NCBI GenBank assembly: GCA_948470475.1
Contig: OX419345.1
Location: 14,318,800 to 14,382,799, forward strand
DNA: 64,000 nucleotides
Direction: 5' to 3'
Source of the DNA: Galaxea fascicularis
Taxonomy: Eukaryota; Cnidaria; Anthozoa; Scleractinia; Euphylliidae
The notes below the pieces were generated by a model that did no database searches, had not been told where the DNA came from, and was given only the letters and a program-made list of their open reading frames with translations. Each line of letters starts with the position of its first letter. Position 1 is the first letter of the stretch. Shown piece after piece: positions 1 to 13,100 of the stretch. The position numbers and the translations under genes are program-made.

Positions 1-605
1 ATCACTAGTGATGGTCTCCTATTAGTATACATGACTGCATTGGTCACGGGATTACACCCTGGCTCCAGAGCCCCTTTGAAAAAACATAAATATCCGTGAA
101 AACCAAAACAGAGTGCGAGAGGTGGGCCTCTGGTCGCAGGAGCCGGGAAATTCGTTTCCATAGCATCAAATTGGGACAGTATTTGCCCTAGTTTGTTGAT
201 TGGTTCATCAAATAAAACAACAGCTGTGATTGGCTTACAAAAAGCGTGGTTTCCCAGCCGACATAAAACAACAACTCTGATTGGCTGAGGAAACGAGTGG
301 TTTACCAGGCGACAGCACAGCAAAGGAAATGAGGTGCAGTCGTGCGACCAGAGGTTTTTTGTTCTTCTCGGTGTGTCCCGCCTCATAAATGCGGCTTCTC
401 CGCGTAATTTCCCTCCTCCAAACGAAAAAAATAGCCGCTGCCACCAAGCGAGGGTATGGGATTACGTTTGTCGAAGGAATACCACGAATAAGATAAATTG
501 AATGGAATTGAATTATCGAAACGTAGCAACATGGCTATGCTAATTTGCACTCTAGAGGGCCCTTGCCCCTGTTTAGGATGCTTAAGTGACATTTATAACA
601 ACCAA
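1..605. other. Upstream flank of the giant gene
   Basis: No convincing coding exon is seen here. An imperfect tandem duplication of about 52 bp lies at about 209-313; each copy contains ATAAAACAACA followed by TGATTGGCT and then GTGGTTT. Three inverted CCAAT boxes (ATTGG) lie at about 198, 231 and 277. A 12-bp inverted match (CCTCTGGTCGCA and its complement) at about 134 and 344 suggests that part of the stretch is a decayed inverted-repeat element. The CCAAT boxes could be promoter elements, but their copies inside a duplicated repeat weaken that reading. Confidence 0.35.
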
Positions 606-1329
606 GCCACTCCCTAGCCTGCGTGACAGACGCCTTTCCGTGTTTTAGGATTTGGGGTCATTTTCCGCAGTTCCGTGGTTTCCGCGATTCCGCGATTCCG
701 GCTTTTAGGGTCGCCCGATTTCCGCGAATTTTCGCACTTTACACTGGAGCCAAAGGACAAACTTTTCTTCGCTTCCGGTGGTTCTAAACCTTTAGCGAGT
801 CTTTTTATACGGACCGGACCATCAGTTTTAAATTTGTTTCAATTCCATGGACGATTTCATCCACTTTTTTCAAGGCCTTCTTGTATCAATTCAGAGTATT
901 ATAACATAAGCGGCATATTGCGTGGTTCTTGCTACCGACGTAAACAGACAAATCGATTCCAACAGAGCGAAGAATTAAAGCGCTTATGTCCAATTCACTT
1001 TTCTCAAAGATCTTTATCTTCTCCTTTAAATTGGAAATTTTTACTTTACACGGATAACAACAATTCTCAGACAAGTTAACCTTTTTCGGCGTTTCCCCAC
1101 TCATGACACATGCTACTGCTAAGATCGAAGACAGTAGACCGCGAGTTCGCGAGTGTAACTCAAGTGTAATTGATCGCATCATTTTATCACTCAATTTTAT
1201 TGGTTAAGAAAAAAACAAAAGCACTGACGTCACGGATATCGTTTTCCAGCTCGGGATCGCAGACGCTCTTTTCTCGGCGTGTGAAACAAGAGCCGAAAAA
1301 GGCGTCTGTCACGCAGGCTAGCCACTCCC
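606..1329. mobile_element. Mutator-like MITE with 9-bp target duplication
   Basis: The element proper is 615-1320 (706 bp). Its ends are inverted copies beginning TAGCCTGCGTGACAGACGCC, and it is bracketed by the direct repeat GCCACTCCC at 606-614 and 1321-1329. A 9-bp target duplication with long terminal inverted repeats is typical of Mutator-like elements. On the minus strand about 1194-886 is open and encodes a peptide with two Cys-x2-Cys pairs about 50 residues apart, which may be a remnant transposon zinc-finger exon. No transposase core was recognised, so this is probably non-autonomous. It ends 58 bp before the start codon of the giant gene. Confidence 0.75.
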
Positions 1330-1371
1330 CCGCTTTTGTTAAAAGTTATTGGCGTGAACCGTTCAAGAGTT

Positions 1372-1392
1372 ATGGAGAATGGAGCTCACTAG
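1372..1392 (+). promoter_or_regulatory. Short upstream ORF overlapping the start codon
   Basis: An ATG with G at -3 and G at +4 opens a six-codon frame (MENGAH) that ends in TAG at 1390-1392. It overlaps the chosen start at 1379 in another frame. If the transcript begins upstream, ribosomes must leak past this ATG. The main ATG has A at -3 and G at +4, a strong context. Any regulatory role is inference. Confidence 0.45.
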
Positions 1393-1510
1393 GAAACTTT
1401 TCCCTTTGATCATTTTTCTTGTGCAAGCTGAAGAATCATTATGCACTCACTTTCGAGGTGGAACATTCACGTACAAGCCAGTTAATCCCAGCAACACTAC
1501 AAGCACAAAA
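1379..1510 (+). CDS. Exon 1: signal peptide and HFRGG motif (aa 1-44)
   Basis: The start ATG has an A(-3)/G(+4) context. The first 21 residues are a signal peptide: two basic residues, then a hydrophobic core (LFPLIIFLV), with probable cleavage near VQA-EES. The mature protein begins close to [13 protein letters not shown], the hallmark opening of a family of secreted cnidarian proteins. The exon ends AAA|gtaagt in phase 0. An Asn-rich stretch (NPSNTTSTK) offers an N-glycosylation site. Confidence 0.88.
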
Positions 1511-4500
1511 GTAAGTGTTCACGCCGTCATTTCGGATTCCCGGAAAGAAGCCCAGAATTTAATCAAGGGCGTTTGGGTTCCAGTCATGGCCTTTACACAT
1601 AAAATAGCTACTCTTCCCTCCTCATAATTTGAGAAATTGAAACAGATTATAATCGACCGGAAAGTCTTCTAACTCTAGTGTTTCCTCCTGGGGTCACTAA
1701 CAGTAATGCTTAAATGCACAGCGAAACTTAGCTATTTGGAGTTCGATTCGCTCCATCGTGAGACAGATATGGGGTAGCGCGTACGAAAACAAAAAACTTG
1801 GAACTTAAGCAGCAAAATGAAAAATACAAACAAAGAATTCGAAACAAAAACCAAGACGAAAAAAGTTAAAGAAAACAACAGCCCTTCCATGGAGATGTGT
1901 GTGGTTTTCTAAGTAGAGGATAGCAGGGAACGGCGGTGGAGTTCTAAGCTAGCTCGATCGTCATCACAGTATCCATGCTATGCTTTTCGACTTTTCGAGA
2001 GAGCAATTTATTCACTGGGTTTCATTCTGTCAGTGACGTCTCGAAAGGTTGTTTTGTTCGTTTTCAACATCCCATGTCCTTGGTTTATGTACTCCTCGTA
2101 GGAGAAATCATGTACAGAAACAACACACTGTAGTATAAACACCGTGTTTATTATTTCGCAACAGTTCCAGGAATTTGACTTTATTCGATATGATCATAAT
2201 GCGCTTATAAACGAAAATTGTTCGGTTGCGCTGCTATGCCCATTAGTTACCATCATTTATTTTGTCACTATATAGTTTCACATATATGTTTACCGCTTGT
2301 TTTAGTTGCTTTAAATTTGTCTTGCGACATAGGGTAACCCTAGGGGTTTTCTCGGAAAATCTCCAGATGGAGTGAATTTGTATGGAATTACCGGGAAGAA
2401 TTTTCCACCTAATGGAACAGTACAACTGCGCTTGAGCGCTTTTCATTCGTGTGGAAAAACCGGTGAAATTTTTCAGACAAATGGAACAGTACAAGTTTCT
2501 CCGGGTTTCCAGGAGTAACAGACCGCGAAGGAGCATAGTTCTAGTGTGACAAGACAAATGGTTCAAGGATATTCTGGTCATTTCCGTAAAAACAAAAAAC
2601 GAGGAATACATCTGAAGGTATTCCTTTTTTCCGAGAAATTTCCACTGGGAAGGACTGTTCCATTTGTTGTCCCAATGGAACAACCGGTATTTCCATGCAG
2701 GAAAGCGCCCATTTTTCATTAAGAACCGCACTACAGAGAACAAGTTCAGTACGTACGTTAATCCAATTTCTGCATTTTGTTTGATTTGATGCCTCCAGCG
2801 GGAACGAATCTTAGGCTATCATCCCGGGAGGCCCAAAAATGTACCAGAAGGACGAAGAATTCACGGGAAAAATCGGGACTAGCGAGAATTTACAACGGCT
2901 GGGCCGGAAGTCAGCCTCCGGGAGCAAACCCATTCAAATCTACTTTTCTGATTGGGCAGAAACTCAAGTGTAGCATTGTATTTTTCTGCCTAATCGGCGA
3001 CCATTTCTAATCAATATATACTATACCATGCAGAAGAATTTTGAATTTCACAGTTGCCCCCTGAAAGTGAGGGTGCTGCAAAGTACTGGTATTTTAAGTT
3101 ACGTCCCACCATCAAGAAAACTTCTGTATTTTTATATTTTGTTACTAAGGTTGAGGGCTGGTTTGTGTGAAGAGTTCAATTTTATTTGAAACCCACCTTG
3201 AAATAATTGAACTGTACTTATAATTAGCCATACCAGTGAATCAGTCCAACTATGTTAGTCTGTGGACTGTATACAGTTGAGAAAGGTTTGTGGACAGCCG
3301 AGGTCTATCCACATTATATACACATTTCTTAAATGCGAGAAAATGCAAGCATGGTTCCCTTACTTTAATCACCCGGAAGCATTCTGCCAGCTTAACTTGT
3401 TAAGGGAAAGAGCAGTAGCGGAAAGGACCTATACAGAAAGTGGACAGGTGTGGTCTAGTCCTTTTTACCAAGTGAACCACTTTTAGCGCTCACAGCAACC
3501 ATCATGCGAACACTGAACTCAATAGTTGTTTTATCACGCACACACTGACTTTGCTGTTGGTAAAGTTAAGAGGGCACCTACAAGAAACTAAGCATCTTAC
3601 ATCAACCTGCAGCCACCTTTATTTGAAAAGTTGCAGCAAAGTCTAAAAGGTTCCATCAAAGCATTACAAAAGCCCATTATGAAGCATGTGTTTAGAACTT
3701 AAAATTAATTTTGACCAATCGCAGCACCATCGTGGCAATTTAAAGCTTCCATAAAAGAGTTAATGAAAAGCTGGTGCTAAAAACCATGCATCTTGCATCA
3801 GCTGTGCATTGCATGTATAAACCTATTACTGTGGCGATTATCAGAGCTACAGTCTGTCTGTCCCTGGGCTTCCAAGAATTAGCTGACAGACAGTGCAGAT
3901 CTACTGAAATTGGTTACTGGATGACGAAATTTTTGCGAGTATGTTATGACTAATTGATTTAGTCACAGTATTCTCCACATGTATCGTGATATTTCTGTGT
4001 CAAAACCTTTGGCGTACAACAGCATCGCAGGGTCAATAACTCCCGTTATGTTTCATGCTTTGATACTCCAAAGCTACGAATGATCAATAATATCTGGCGC
4101 CCATTTTTATCCGCGGAAATCATGAATGCCAGGGATTTCCTTTATTTATTTTTGCATTATTTCAAGGTGACGATATCGTTCAGGATCGGTTGGCGAAGAT
4201 CATACGGTTCCGGCACGGGCTGCGATCAAAGTACCATAAGCTCCGGGCAGTTGATTGGTCCTTCTGGCAACACCTTAGATTGTCGAGAAGGTTGCTATGG
4301 AACCGTGGGCAGTTTGCTCTTTAGATGCACAGATTTCAGCGTAAATGAAGACTGGACAACTGGTACCAACAGTTTTCAGTACACATTTAAAGTTTCCCAT
4401 TCGTCACGTCGATATTATGAAGTCAGGTAAAGTTATTTTTTTTCAAAGTTGTTTTATTGTTTTTTTCCATCCATATCAAGAGGCTGTAAATGTTGTATAT

Positions 4501-4546
4501 AGTAGTGACCGCCAGGCAGAAGACAGCATATGCGAGAAATTGACTA

Positions 4547-4600
<54 letters not shown>

Positions 4601-7600
4601 TAGGCCTTGTAGACTCAGTGCCACGTCGGTACTCGCCACTGAAATCGAAGCCAGTGTAAGAGTCGAACAATGAGCAAGCATTCTGTGATGTCCCTCTATT
4701 TCGGGGTAGCACCAAGTTAGAGCCAACAGAGTGGATGCACGCGTTATCAACCACGTGTTAAAGCGAATTTCGGACATTTGAGCCCGCGGGGTGGCCGGCG
4801 GATTATTAAATAAAAATGGCGGAGACAATGGCGAACCGAAGCCGTCGAAGGTGTGGTGGTGTAGATTACAGAGAATTGAATTTTGTCTCTATCGGTTGTT
4901 TTTTTCATGCCACTGCACCTAGCGTAAGTAGAAACAAAAGAAGAAAGCTCTATGAGGTGGAAAGGACTATTAGCAGACGAAAGCTTCGTTATGTAAGGCC
5001 GAACCATGCTTTCCAATAAACTGGCTCTTGAATGTACACGTGAGTTCTCTCGCCGTCTCTCTTTATAAAAATTCCAAACTTTCCGCCGATCGATGCGTTA
5101 GCATTGTCGATAAATTTGAGGTCTCCATCGCTTCCCATATAAAGCTTTGTAATTTCGTCCGCCATTTTTGTTATCGATTGGGAAACGCCGCTACTACCGT
5201 GCGGGCTCAAATGTCCGAAATTGCTGGCGATGATCACGCTTGAGATGAATTTGCCCAGGGTTACAAACAGGGAGAAAAAGAAGGAGGATTGTCGCGGTCC
5301 CAACTTGGGTGAGCTGGTCACGCCGCTTTAACCAATGCCACGATTCTCACAATTACTATTCTTTTTTATTTAAACTTGCCCTCATGACACGCGGTGGAAA
5401 AACTAAAATCACAACAATCAAGCACACGATTAAAACTGAATAAGGCGAGAACAAAACCGTGAATAACGAAACGAATGCAACTTACGCTGTTCTTCTACTA
5501 GCGATTGCGTAAGCCGAACTGACAAGAAACCAGTAAATACTCCTACTCTGATACAAACTCCGTGGCTAGCTCCGTAATTTCTCCCACTACAACTCAACAT
5601 TCTCAGGTCACGCTAACATTTTTGGGAGCGTCACTAGTCACTGAACAGATCACAAGACTAATGATTACTTCAGTATTAGCTAGACATGTACGGAAATAGC
5701 GCGACAACGCGACTAGGATAAAACCACGAAATACGGACCGCTCCGCTCCACACGACCTCGAGTACAATTCGGGATTAATAGGTACAAGTGATTTCAAAGC
5801 TGGAGGATGGTACTTGTAACAAAACTTGGACAATGACCTAAGATACCTACTAGGAACATAAATATTGAGCATATCACAGATAGAGCACGGGGCCAGATTA
5901 AGAAAGTAAGTAATAATATCTGAATAATTCGACGTTCCACAGAGAGCCAGTCGAGATCTTTAAGACAAAAACGTAACTTTACCAAGAGTAAAGGCGTAAC
6001 GTAATCAAATCATTAGTATCGACCTGCTATTAGTATCGACTTGTTATTAGTACTGACTTGTAAAGCACAAGTATCTATATACATATTCACATGCGCTATT
6101 TACAAACTCGTAACAGTAAAACAAGACTAATAACAATAGTGCAATAAAAGATGTATAGATAATATAAATACATAAATAAAATTTAGACATAAACATATAT
6201 AAATACTGATATGTACAAAACCTGTTACAACTGTTACTCGGTTAAAACTTTAGCGAATAAGTGAGTCTTAAGTTTCTTCTTAAATGATTTGACAGACTGG
6301 TCAACATTCGGGCTAATTGCTAATGGTAACGAATTCCATAGGGCGGGCGCGGCTGAGGAAAATGCGTAATCCCCTAAGGTTCTCTTAGCCTTAAATTTAG
6401 GAATGCATAGCAATGTACCATTAAAGTTTCTTCTAAGATTATAACTAGATGGGGGCAAAATAGAAATAAGCTCACTAAGATACAGGAATGCTAGCCCCTT
6501 AAGAACTTTGAAACTTATCAAAAGTAACTTAAATTCAATACGAGAGCGGACTGGTAACCAGTGTAACTCTAGTAATAGCGGGGTGATATGACAAAATCGA
6601 GGTGCACATAAAACTAAGCGAGTAGAAGAATTCAAAACTCGTTGCAACTTATGAAGCTGATAATCAGGGAGGCCGTAAGTCAACACGACTAGTTATAAAC
6701 GCATGAACTAGGACCGCCGCAGATTCGCTAGTTAGATATTTGCGTATACGCTTAATGTTATATGGATAAAAACAAAAGGACTGCTGCAGTTCTTATTAAT
6801 GTCCGCCATAATAAGTTGTTGTCGAACCAGGTTCCAAGGTTACGAGCTGTATTGACCGGTTTGATATCGACCTCACCAACTTTGATGCTTTCAATTGAGG
6901 TCTTTGCCAGCTGTTTAGGAGTTCCAATGAGTAAAACCTCAGTCTTATCATCGTTGAGCATTAACTTATCTTCAAGCATCCATTGCCTAATGTCACGAAT
7001 ACAGGTCTCAACAAACAAATCCACCACATACCAAATAAGCTTTGTGCACTGTGCACTAAATTGAGTCAAACACTTAAGCGTTAAAAGCGCACGTACTCCG
7101 ATTGACTTCGCAAGTTAACGTCTTTATCTCTTGAATTAGGGAATTTGATAAATTTGAATTGGAGAAATTTTAAGATGGGCAGGTGTTTAAGAAATTGTTA
7201 CGAAGAGCATTGACGTTTCTACTGAATCGTTAAGTGCCAACGAATACCGCACTGAAGCCAGGCACATATAGGACACCATGGCCACGTGGTAGGCATTTTC
7301 AGTGGCATAGCTAAACCCAGAGCTCAGTTTTCCAGTTTTTAAGTTTAAAGATAACAAGAAATTCAGTGGCGGAGATGTGGCTTAAAGCGATATAAAATAC
7401 TTAAGATATTACTGTGTAAAAAGTCATGACGCCAAATTAATCCTTTTTACCGACAGTTTCAGAGGCGGGGACTGGATTAATCTGGTTTATTCTTACGGAG
7501 CAAATTGGCAGCTGCGCATGTACGTTAACCTCACTGCCCGGAATGACACCGGGCGCTTGAACACGTCTCCCGTGTCAACCATGACTCCAATTGTACGCTT

Positions 7601-8422
7601 GAAATGGGGCTGTAATCACACCATCACCATCCCAGGTATGACTCAGCAGCTAGCTTTAATGAATCTATTCTATTTGTCTGGATCATGCTCGAAGAATAGG
7701 TACATTAACAGTCTTAACCGACATACACATAGACATGGCGTACATTTTCATACATTATGGCCCCCGCGCAGGCGCACATGTGCCATCTTCGGTCGATCAA
7801 ATTTTTAACAAAGAAATAAGTGGAATTTGGCCTTACCTTAATTTATATGTCCTTCCCAAGTGACAACAATGAAAGATTTCCAGGGTCCAAAATTCTTAAC
7901 ATAAAGAGAATTATATATAGTAACAGTTCAACCGTATTGTTACAGTCTTTCCCAGTGAACACCAGAAATATCTATGGAATGTCATTGTGTTTCAAGTAAA
8001 AAGCCAATCATGCGTGAGAAAACTAAACCGCAAACAGTAAAGCCCGCCGCACACGTGAGGAAAGGGCTGAGCAAAATTCCTCACGAGGCAGTTAGCTCAG
8101 CCGTTTCTTCACGTGTGCGGCAAACTTTGGGTGAGAAATTCGCCTCACGAAGCCGTGAGGAAAATATCAAACTTGTTTGATATTTTTTGCCTCGCGAGGC
8201 AAATTCCTCTCTGTGTGCGGCAATCATGAGAATCTGGCTGAAACAGACTAGTCGTTCATCCAGTTACTAATGTGACGTAAGAGCTTGGACTTCAAAATAG
8301 CAAATGAATAAAGAGGGTAGTTTCTAAAGAACTGTGGTGCTGCGTCCGTGGGGAAGTAGTACACAAAAATTTGTTTTTATGAACGGAGTTGATAATGTAA
8401 ATTGACTACCGTACAGATTCTA

Positions 8423-8457
<35 letters not shown>

Positions 8458-9841
8458 GCGAATAGAGAAAATGAGCCAGTCGCTCGTCATTTTAATCTCC
8501 CTAACCACTCCAAACAACACATGGCTATCTGTGGCCTTTCCCTACATCAAGGTACGACGGAAAGCCGCAGAAATCTGGAACAAAAATTCATCTCCCAAAT
8601 CGGCACCCTTAATCCCAATGGTTCGGAGCTCAGCGTCGGCACTTCGTTCTTTCGGACGATTGAATATTGGAGTAATCCAATTTGTAACGTCTTCCCTCAT
8701 TGGTTAGTTCTTTGGGACGATCGAATATTGGCGTTCCAAATTCAAGGGCCAGAGAGGCCGATGTTTTCCCGGGCCGGAGCTGTGATACAATCAGTTTGAA
8801 TGCAGCGTAAACAATGTGATCTCGCTCGCATATTCAAATCGCACCCGCTCGCACAACTCATAAGAATGGCATAATTCTTCAACGGTATACACAGTCTTCA
8901 CCAAGTAAACCATCAATTATCGTTCATATTAGCGAAAAACATCCCTCTTTCAGATGATTTACCTTTGAAAACTCTTGAACCGATTTAGTCTCCGTGATAA
9001 ACAGCTCCTGCACGTAATCTCAGGTTACTATGCAAATTTGCACTTTGATCGACTACACTTAAAATGAACAACGCACAAAACTTTCATATTTTTGACAAAT
9101 TCTTGCAACATTATCCTTGATTATCGTTGTTGATGCCAGTATTACTCAATTATTTTAATTTTACGCTGAAAATGTTTCCAGGAAAGGAGTTTCGAAGTAA
9201 TAATGTTTTTAACTGACTTAGCTTTTGTCCTTCCCTTGCTTTTCTGAGACTTTTTTCGATCCGAAATGGCGTTCCGTTCGGCTTCTTTCGCCCATGAATA
9301 AAAATTGTAGGCGAGAGGAAACAAGTGTTATCTTGAGTGAAAATTCTTTAACACCTCTGGTCAGAAAACACTGGGTTGCAAACATTTTGTATAACTTGCG
9401 TAACTCAAAGCACATTCGAGTAAAGGCTGTTTATTGGGCATTTACACACTGCTGAAGCAGTAGCCACATGTAGTCCTTGACTACCTATTTTTTAATTGCC
9501 GGTTTTCACTGCCACACCGTCATCAAAACCATTTAACAAATAAAGTCAAGAATCAAAGAGACAAAAGAAGATGAATATTCAAACAGTCTCGCAAAGATTC
9601 AGGTCTGTGCGATGTATCGTGCGGGAGATATTCGAAGAAATGTTCTACTTAAATTTTAAGGCTTTTGTATGGATACGCCATGTTTGTGTCCCTCTGAGGG
9701 GCACAAATATGGAGGCCGGAAGCTAACAAAAACATATGTGAAGTATATATGAAATAATTCATATTTGTACTGCGGTTGTAGTGATCATCGCAGTAAATTT
9801 TCCAATTTAAGCAACTGGAAAGAAGAAGCCTGAAAAAATCA

Positions 9842-9875
<34 letters not shown>

Positions 9876-10023
9876 GATACCGGCGCGATGCTCTACCAAC
9901 TGAGCTATGAAGCCACACATTGGGAGCGAGGTCAATTATTGAGTTCATATTTTCCCGCACAGTGAAGTGATGTGAAGTATATATGAAATAATTCATATTT
10001 GTACTGCGGTTGTAGATGCAAGT

Positions 10024-10054
<31 letters not shown>

Positions 10055-10089
10055 TTAAGCAACTGGAAAGAAGAAGCCTGAAAAAATCA

Positions 10090-10123
<34 letters not shown>

Positions 10124-13100
10124 GATACCGGTGCGATGCTCTACCAACTGAACTGCGCCCCGGGCTGAAAAAATCTCATGTAATCGAAAAGAAATTTCAG
10201 CCCGGGCTGAAAAGCAGGAAATAACATGGCTGCTTGATTTTCCCGAGACTCTTCGCGCCAAATTTCATATTTGGTGCCGAGACTAATATTTCAGCCCGAG
10301 CTGAAGTTCATCATGTAATCGCAACAAAATTTCAGCCTGGTTAACCGGGCTGAAATTTGCCATGTAATCGGGCCCTAAGTCACTTTTTTTAACCTACGTG
10401 ACAGCATTCTTGGCCGTCAGTTTAATGTCGTGTCACGCAAAAGCTTTATCACAAGGCGAAAAAACCAGTCAAACTGAAAATTTGTGGAAAGACAAGTCTT
10501 CAGCTGTTCTAAATACTAGCTAAACTAAAATCTCAAAATGATAGATAATTCCTTATTTTTGAATTTTGATGACGTCATGTGAAAACCGAGAATACTGTGA
10601 CTTCGTGATGAAGGGTGTGACAATAAGACTATTCGTTGCGCAATCAGAAAATAACAAGACAACTTGGGTTATCTTTGTTTTAAGCCTGCTCTTTGTTTTA
10701 AGCCTGCTCTTTGTTTAAATATGTGTTAGATATTATAATTTCACCGTTTAAAAGTAAATTCTACCGTTTTCTTTCGCCAATTTTAATGAGGGAAAAGAAA
10801 AATTACGTGAGCCCTCACATTGATCCGCTGACTGTATGAAATTGTACGCCATGATAATGAATCTGACAGTGATCTGAGTCATCTCTGCGATGTTAGCAGT
10901 CAGTTTATTCTACAATTACTACGATCGCGGCTTCACCACTGAAAACAAACCTTTCACCAGTTCTTCGCTATGCCACGGATTCTGTAATCAAAGTTACACA
11001 GACGAAGAATGGTAAATTATTACCTTCCATCAAAAGTGGTGTATGGACTGTGAGTTTAATTTTAGGAGGTAATTTTTTGTTTTAATAAATTAAGAAAATG
11101 ATTGGTTTACCATTCGGAATTCTAAGACTGTTCAAAACAGATGCAAATTTGGAGACGTTTGGATTGCCATCAAATCGCACTTTTATGTCATATACCAGTG
11201 TTTTCTTCGAACTTGGTACTTGTGCTTCGACTTCGTTTTGTAAATGCTAGTTGAATCTTGAGAGCTTTTGTATTTTTAGTCAGTAAATCAACTTTCCTTA
11301 CACACATTACTACTTCCCTTCTTTATTTTACCACTAGCAATGGGATCACCTAAAAAGGTTTGTGGAGCTTTGAATTAGACTTAAAAGAAACAAATCTTCA
11401 CAACGCGGACCCGCCATTGTACTTAATACTCTCTTCCTTTTTCTTGTTCAGTGACTGACGCAGATAACGACGAGGTGCGTTGCCGTTGGGCAACTGGATT
11501 TGACGAGTGTGGCCAAATCTGCGAAGACAGAGGATTACGATATGCTCGGATAAATCAAGTACGGTCAACTTCTTAAATGAAGACATGATTAAATATTAAT
11601 TTCACTGATCTTTCCGTGCCAGCAGCAGCAAAATAACTATTTTGAATGACGGCTGAGGAGTTGATTTCTAATCTCTTGTGAAACAAATTCAGCGAGCTAG
11701 TGACCAGAACAGAACCCCGAGACCAAAGCCGGGATTTCTGAGTCTGAACATTCGACTGCCGCTGAGGAATCCCATTGGAGAATCTAAAGCCTGGTTTCCA
11801 TATGATCGCCGACGATCGACGACAAGTCGCAGATCGCATATCACAAATCACAGATCGCAGATCGCAAAACGTTCTGCGATCGTCTGCAATCATATGGAAA
11901 CACCCTTTTGCGATCGTTTGCGATCCTGCGATCATAAATCACACAAAATATTATAACGACTTGCAAAAGGATCACGGTTAGCTTTCTTTTTTCTATCCTG
12001 TAGTTAATTGCCCCTAAAAAGGGGTGGTCGCCTCAAATTTATTTTTGGAAAAAGTTTGTTTCTCGGGCAATTTCGAGGTGCAGAGATTCTAGCCACGGTA
12101 ACAGCAGTAGCCAACTGGCTTTACAACTGATTTTTTACTACTCTTTGATTACAGCGCGAGTGTAAGATTTCTTACAGCGCCACAGATTATACTGGTTTCT
12201 ACGGGGTAGCTGTCATGATTGAAGACTATGCAAAGCCTACCGACACCCAGGCCTTAAGCGGCATACCATTACAGTTCTTGGTGTACGTTTCGCAGTCCAA
12301 TGCAAAATGCGATGAGCGCCCTGACTTCACAGCAGAAACCCGTGCAAAGGGATCTTGTATTGGCATAGCACCTAACGGAACGTATTTTGATCAGATCATC
12401 GTACGAGCTGGAGGACCTTCAAAAAGGTGTTTGAGACTATTCTATAGATATAGCGATATCCATGCATAGATGCCCTTCCTCTCCTCCAAATGCGTTTAAG
12501 GGTCTCATAATTTGTAACCTCCGCTATCCAAAACACCTTGTGAAATTGAAACGCAAGCACATGAGTGTTTACCACAGTCACGCGTTTAACGTTTCCAACC
12601 GCCACAAGTAATGATTTTTTGTGGAGTTGGTGAAAAGTTAAGTTTTGTTCCGCTTTTATTGCTCTCATTGGCCATCAGAACAGTGAGTTACAGGAGTTTT
12701 AGCTCGAAGAAAATATGTCACTGAGCGATAGATGACGCGAAGTGAGTTTAGACGAGTCTTTGACCAAGTCGAACCAAATGTATTTGAGAGCCGCTCTGAC
12801 TTTGAGCAACCAAACCATATTCAAGCTTGTGATTCCTGAACAGGTTCGAATTACGCAATTTGTGTGGGGGATTCTGAAGAGGGTTATGATGTCTGAAAAA
12901 GTACTATAAAATCATGTTTGTTTGTTTCTGTCCATAGCATCATTGAGGTAATTACAAACAGTCCTCCAGGATTTATCAAATCTTCCGTGGCCCTCTATGC
13001 CCAGCAGGAATATTACGTCAATGTCACGTGGACACCGACGTCATCGAAGATAGAAACTAAGCTGTTTTGCTTTACTGGACTAGAGGATTCTGGGTACGAA

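Larger units (their letters stand above)
9737..10151. repeat. Tandem duplication carrying tRNA-Thr-like sequence
   Basis: Two copies, 9737-9907 and 9971-10151, share the leader TGTGAAGTATATATGAAATA, the stretch GATCATCGCAGTAAATTTTC and a minus-strand tRNA-like sequence. The second has about 14 extra bases and is cut off inside the tRNA. This is the behaviour of a tRNA-headed repeat family. Confidence 0.8.

Noticed and set aside
4476..4828. Poly-Tyr and poly-Ile frames
   Set aside because: They are translations of the (AAT)n microsatellite.
9843..9914. Functional tRNA-Thr gene
   Set aside because: C at position 33 and a truncated twin nearby make a repeat-derived copy more likely. It is kept as tRNA-like with moderate confidence.
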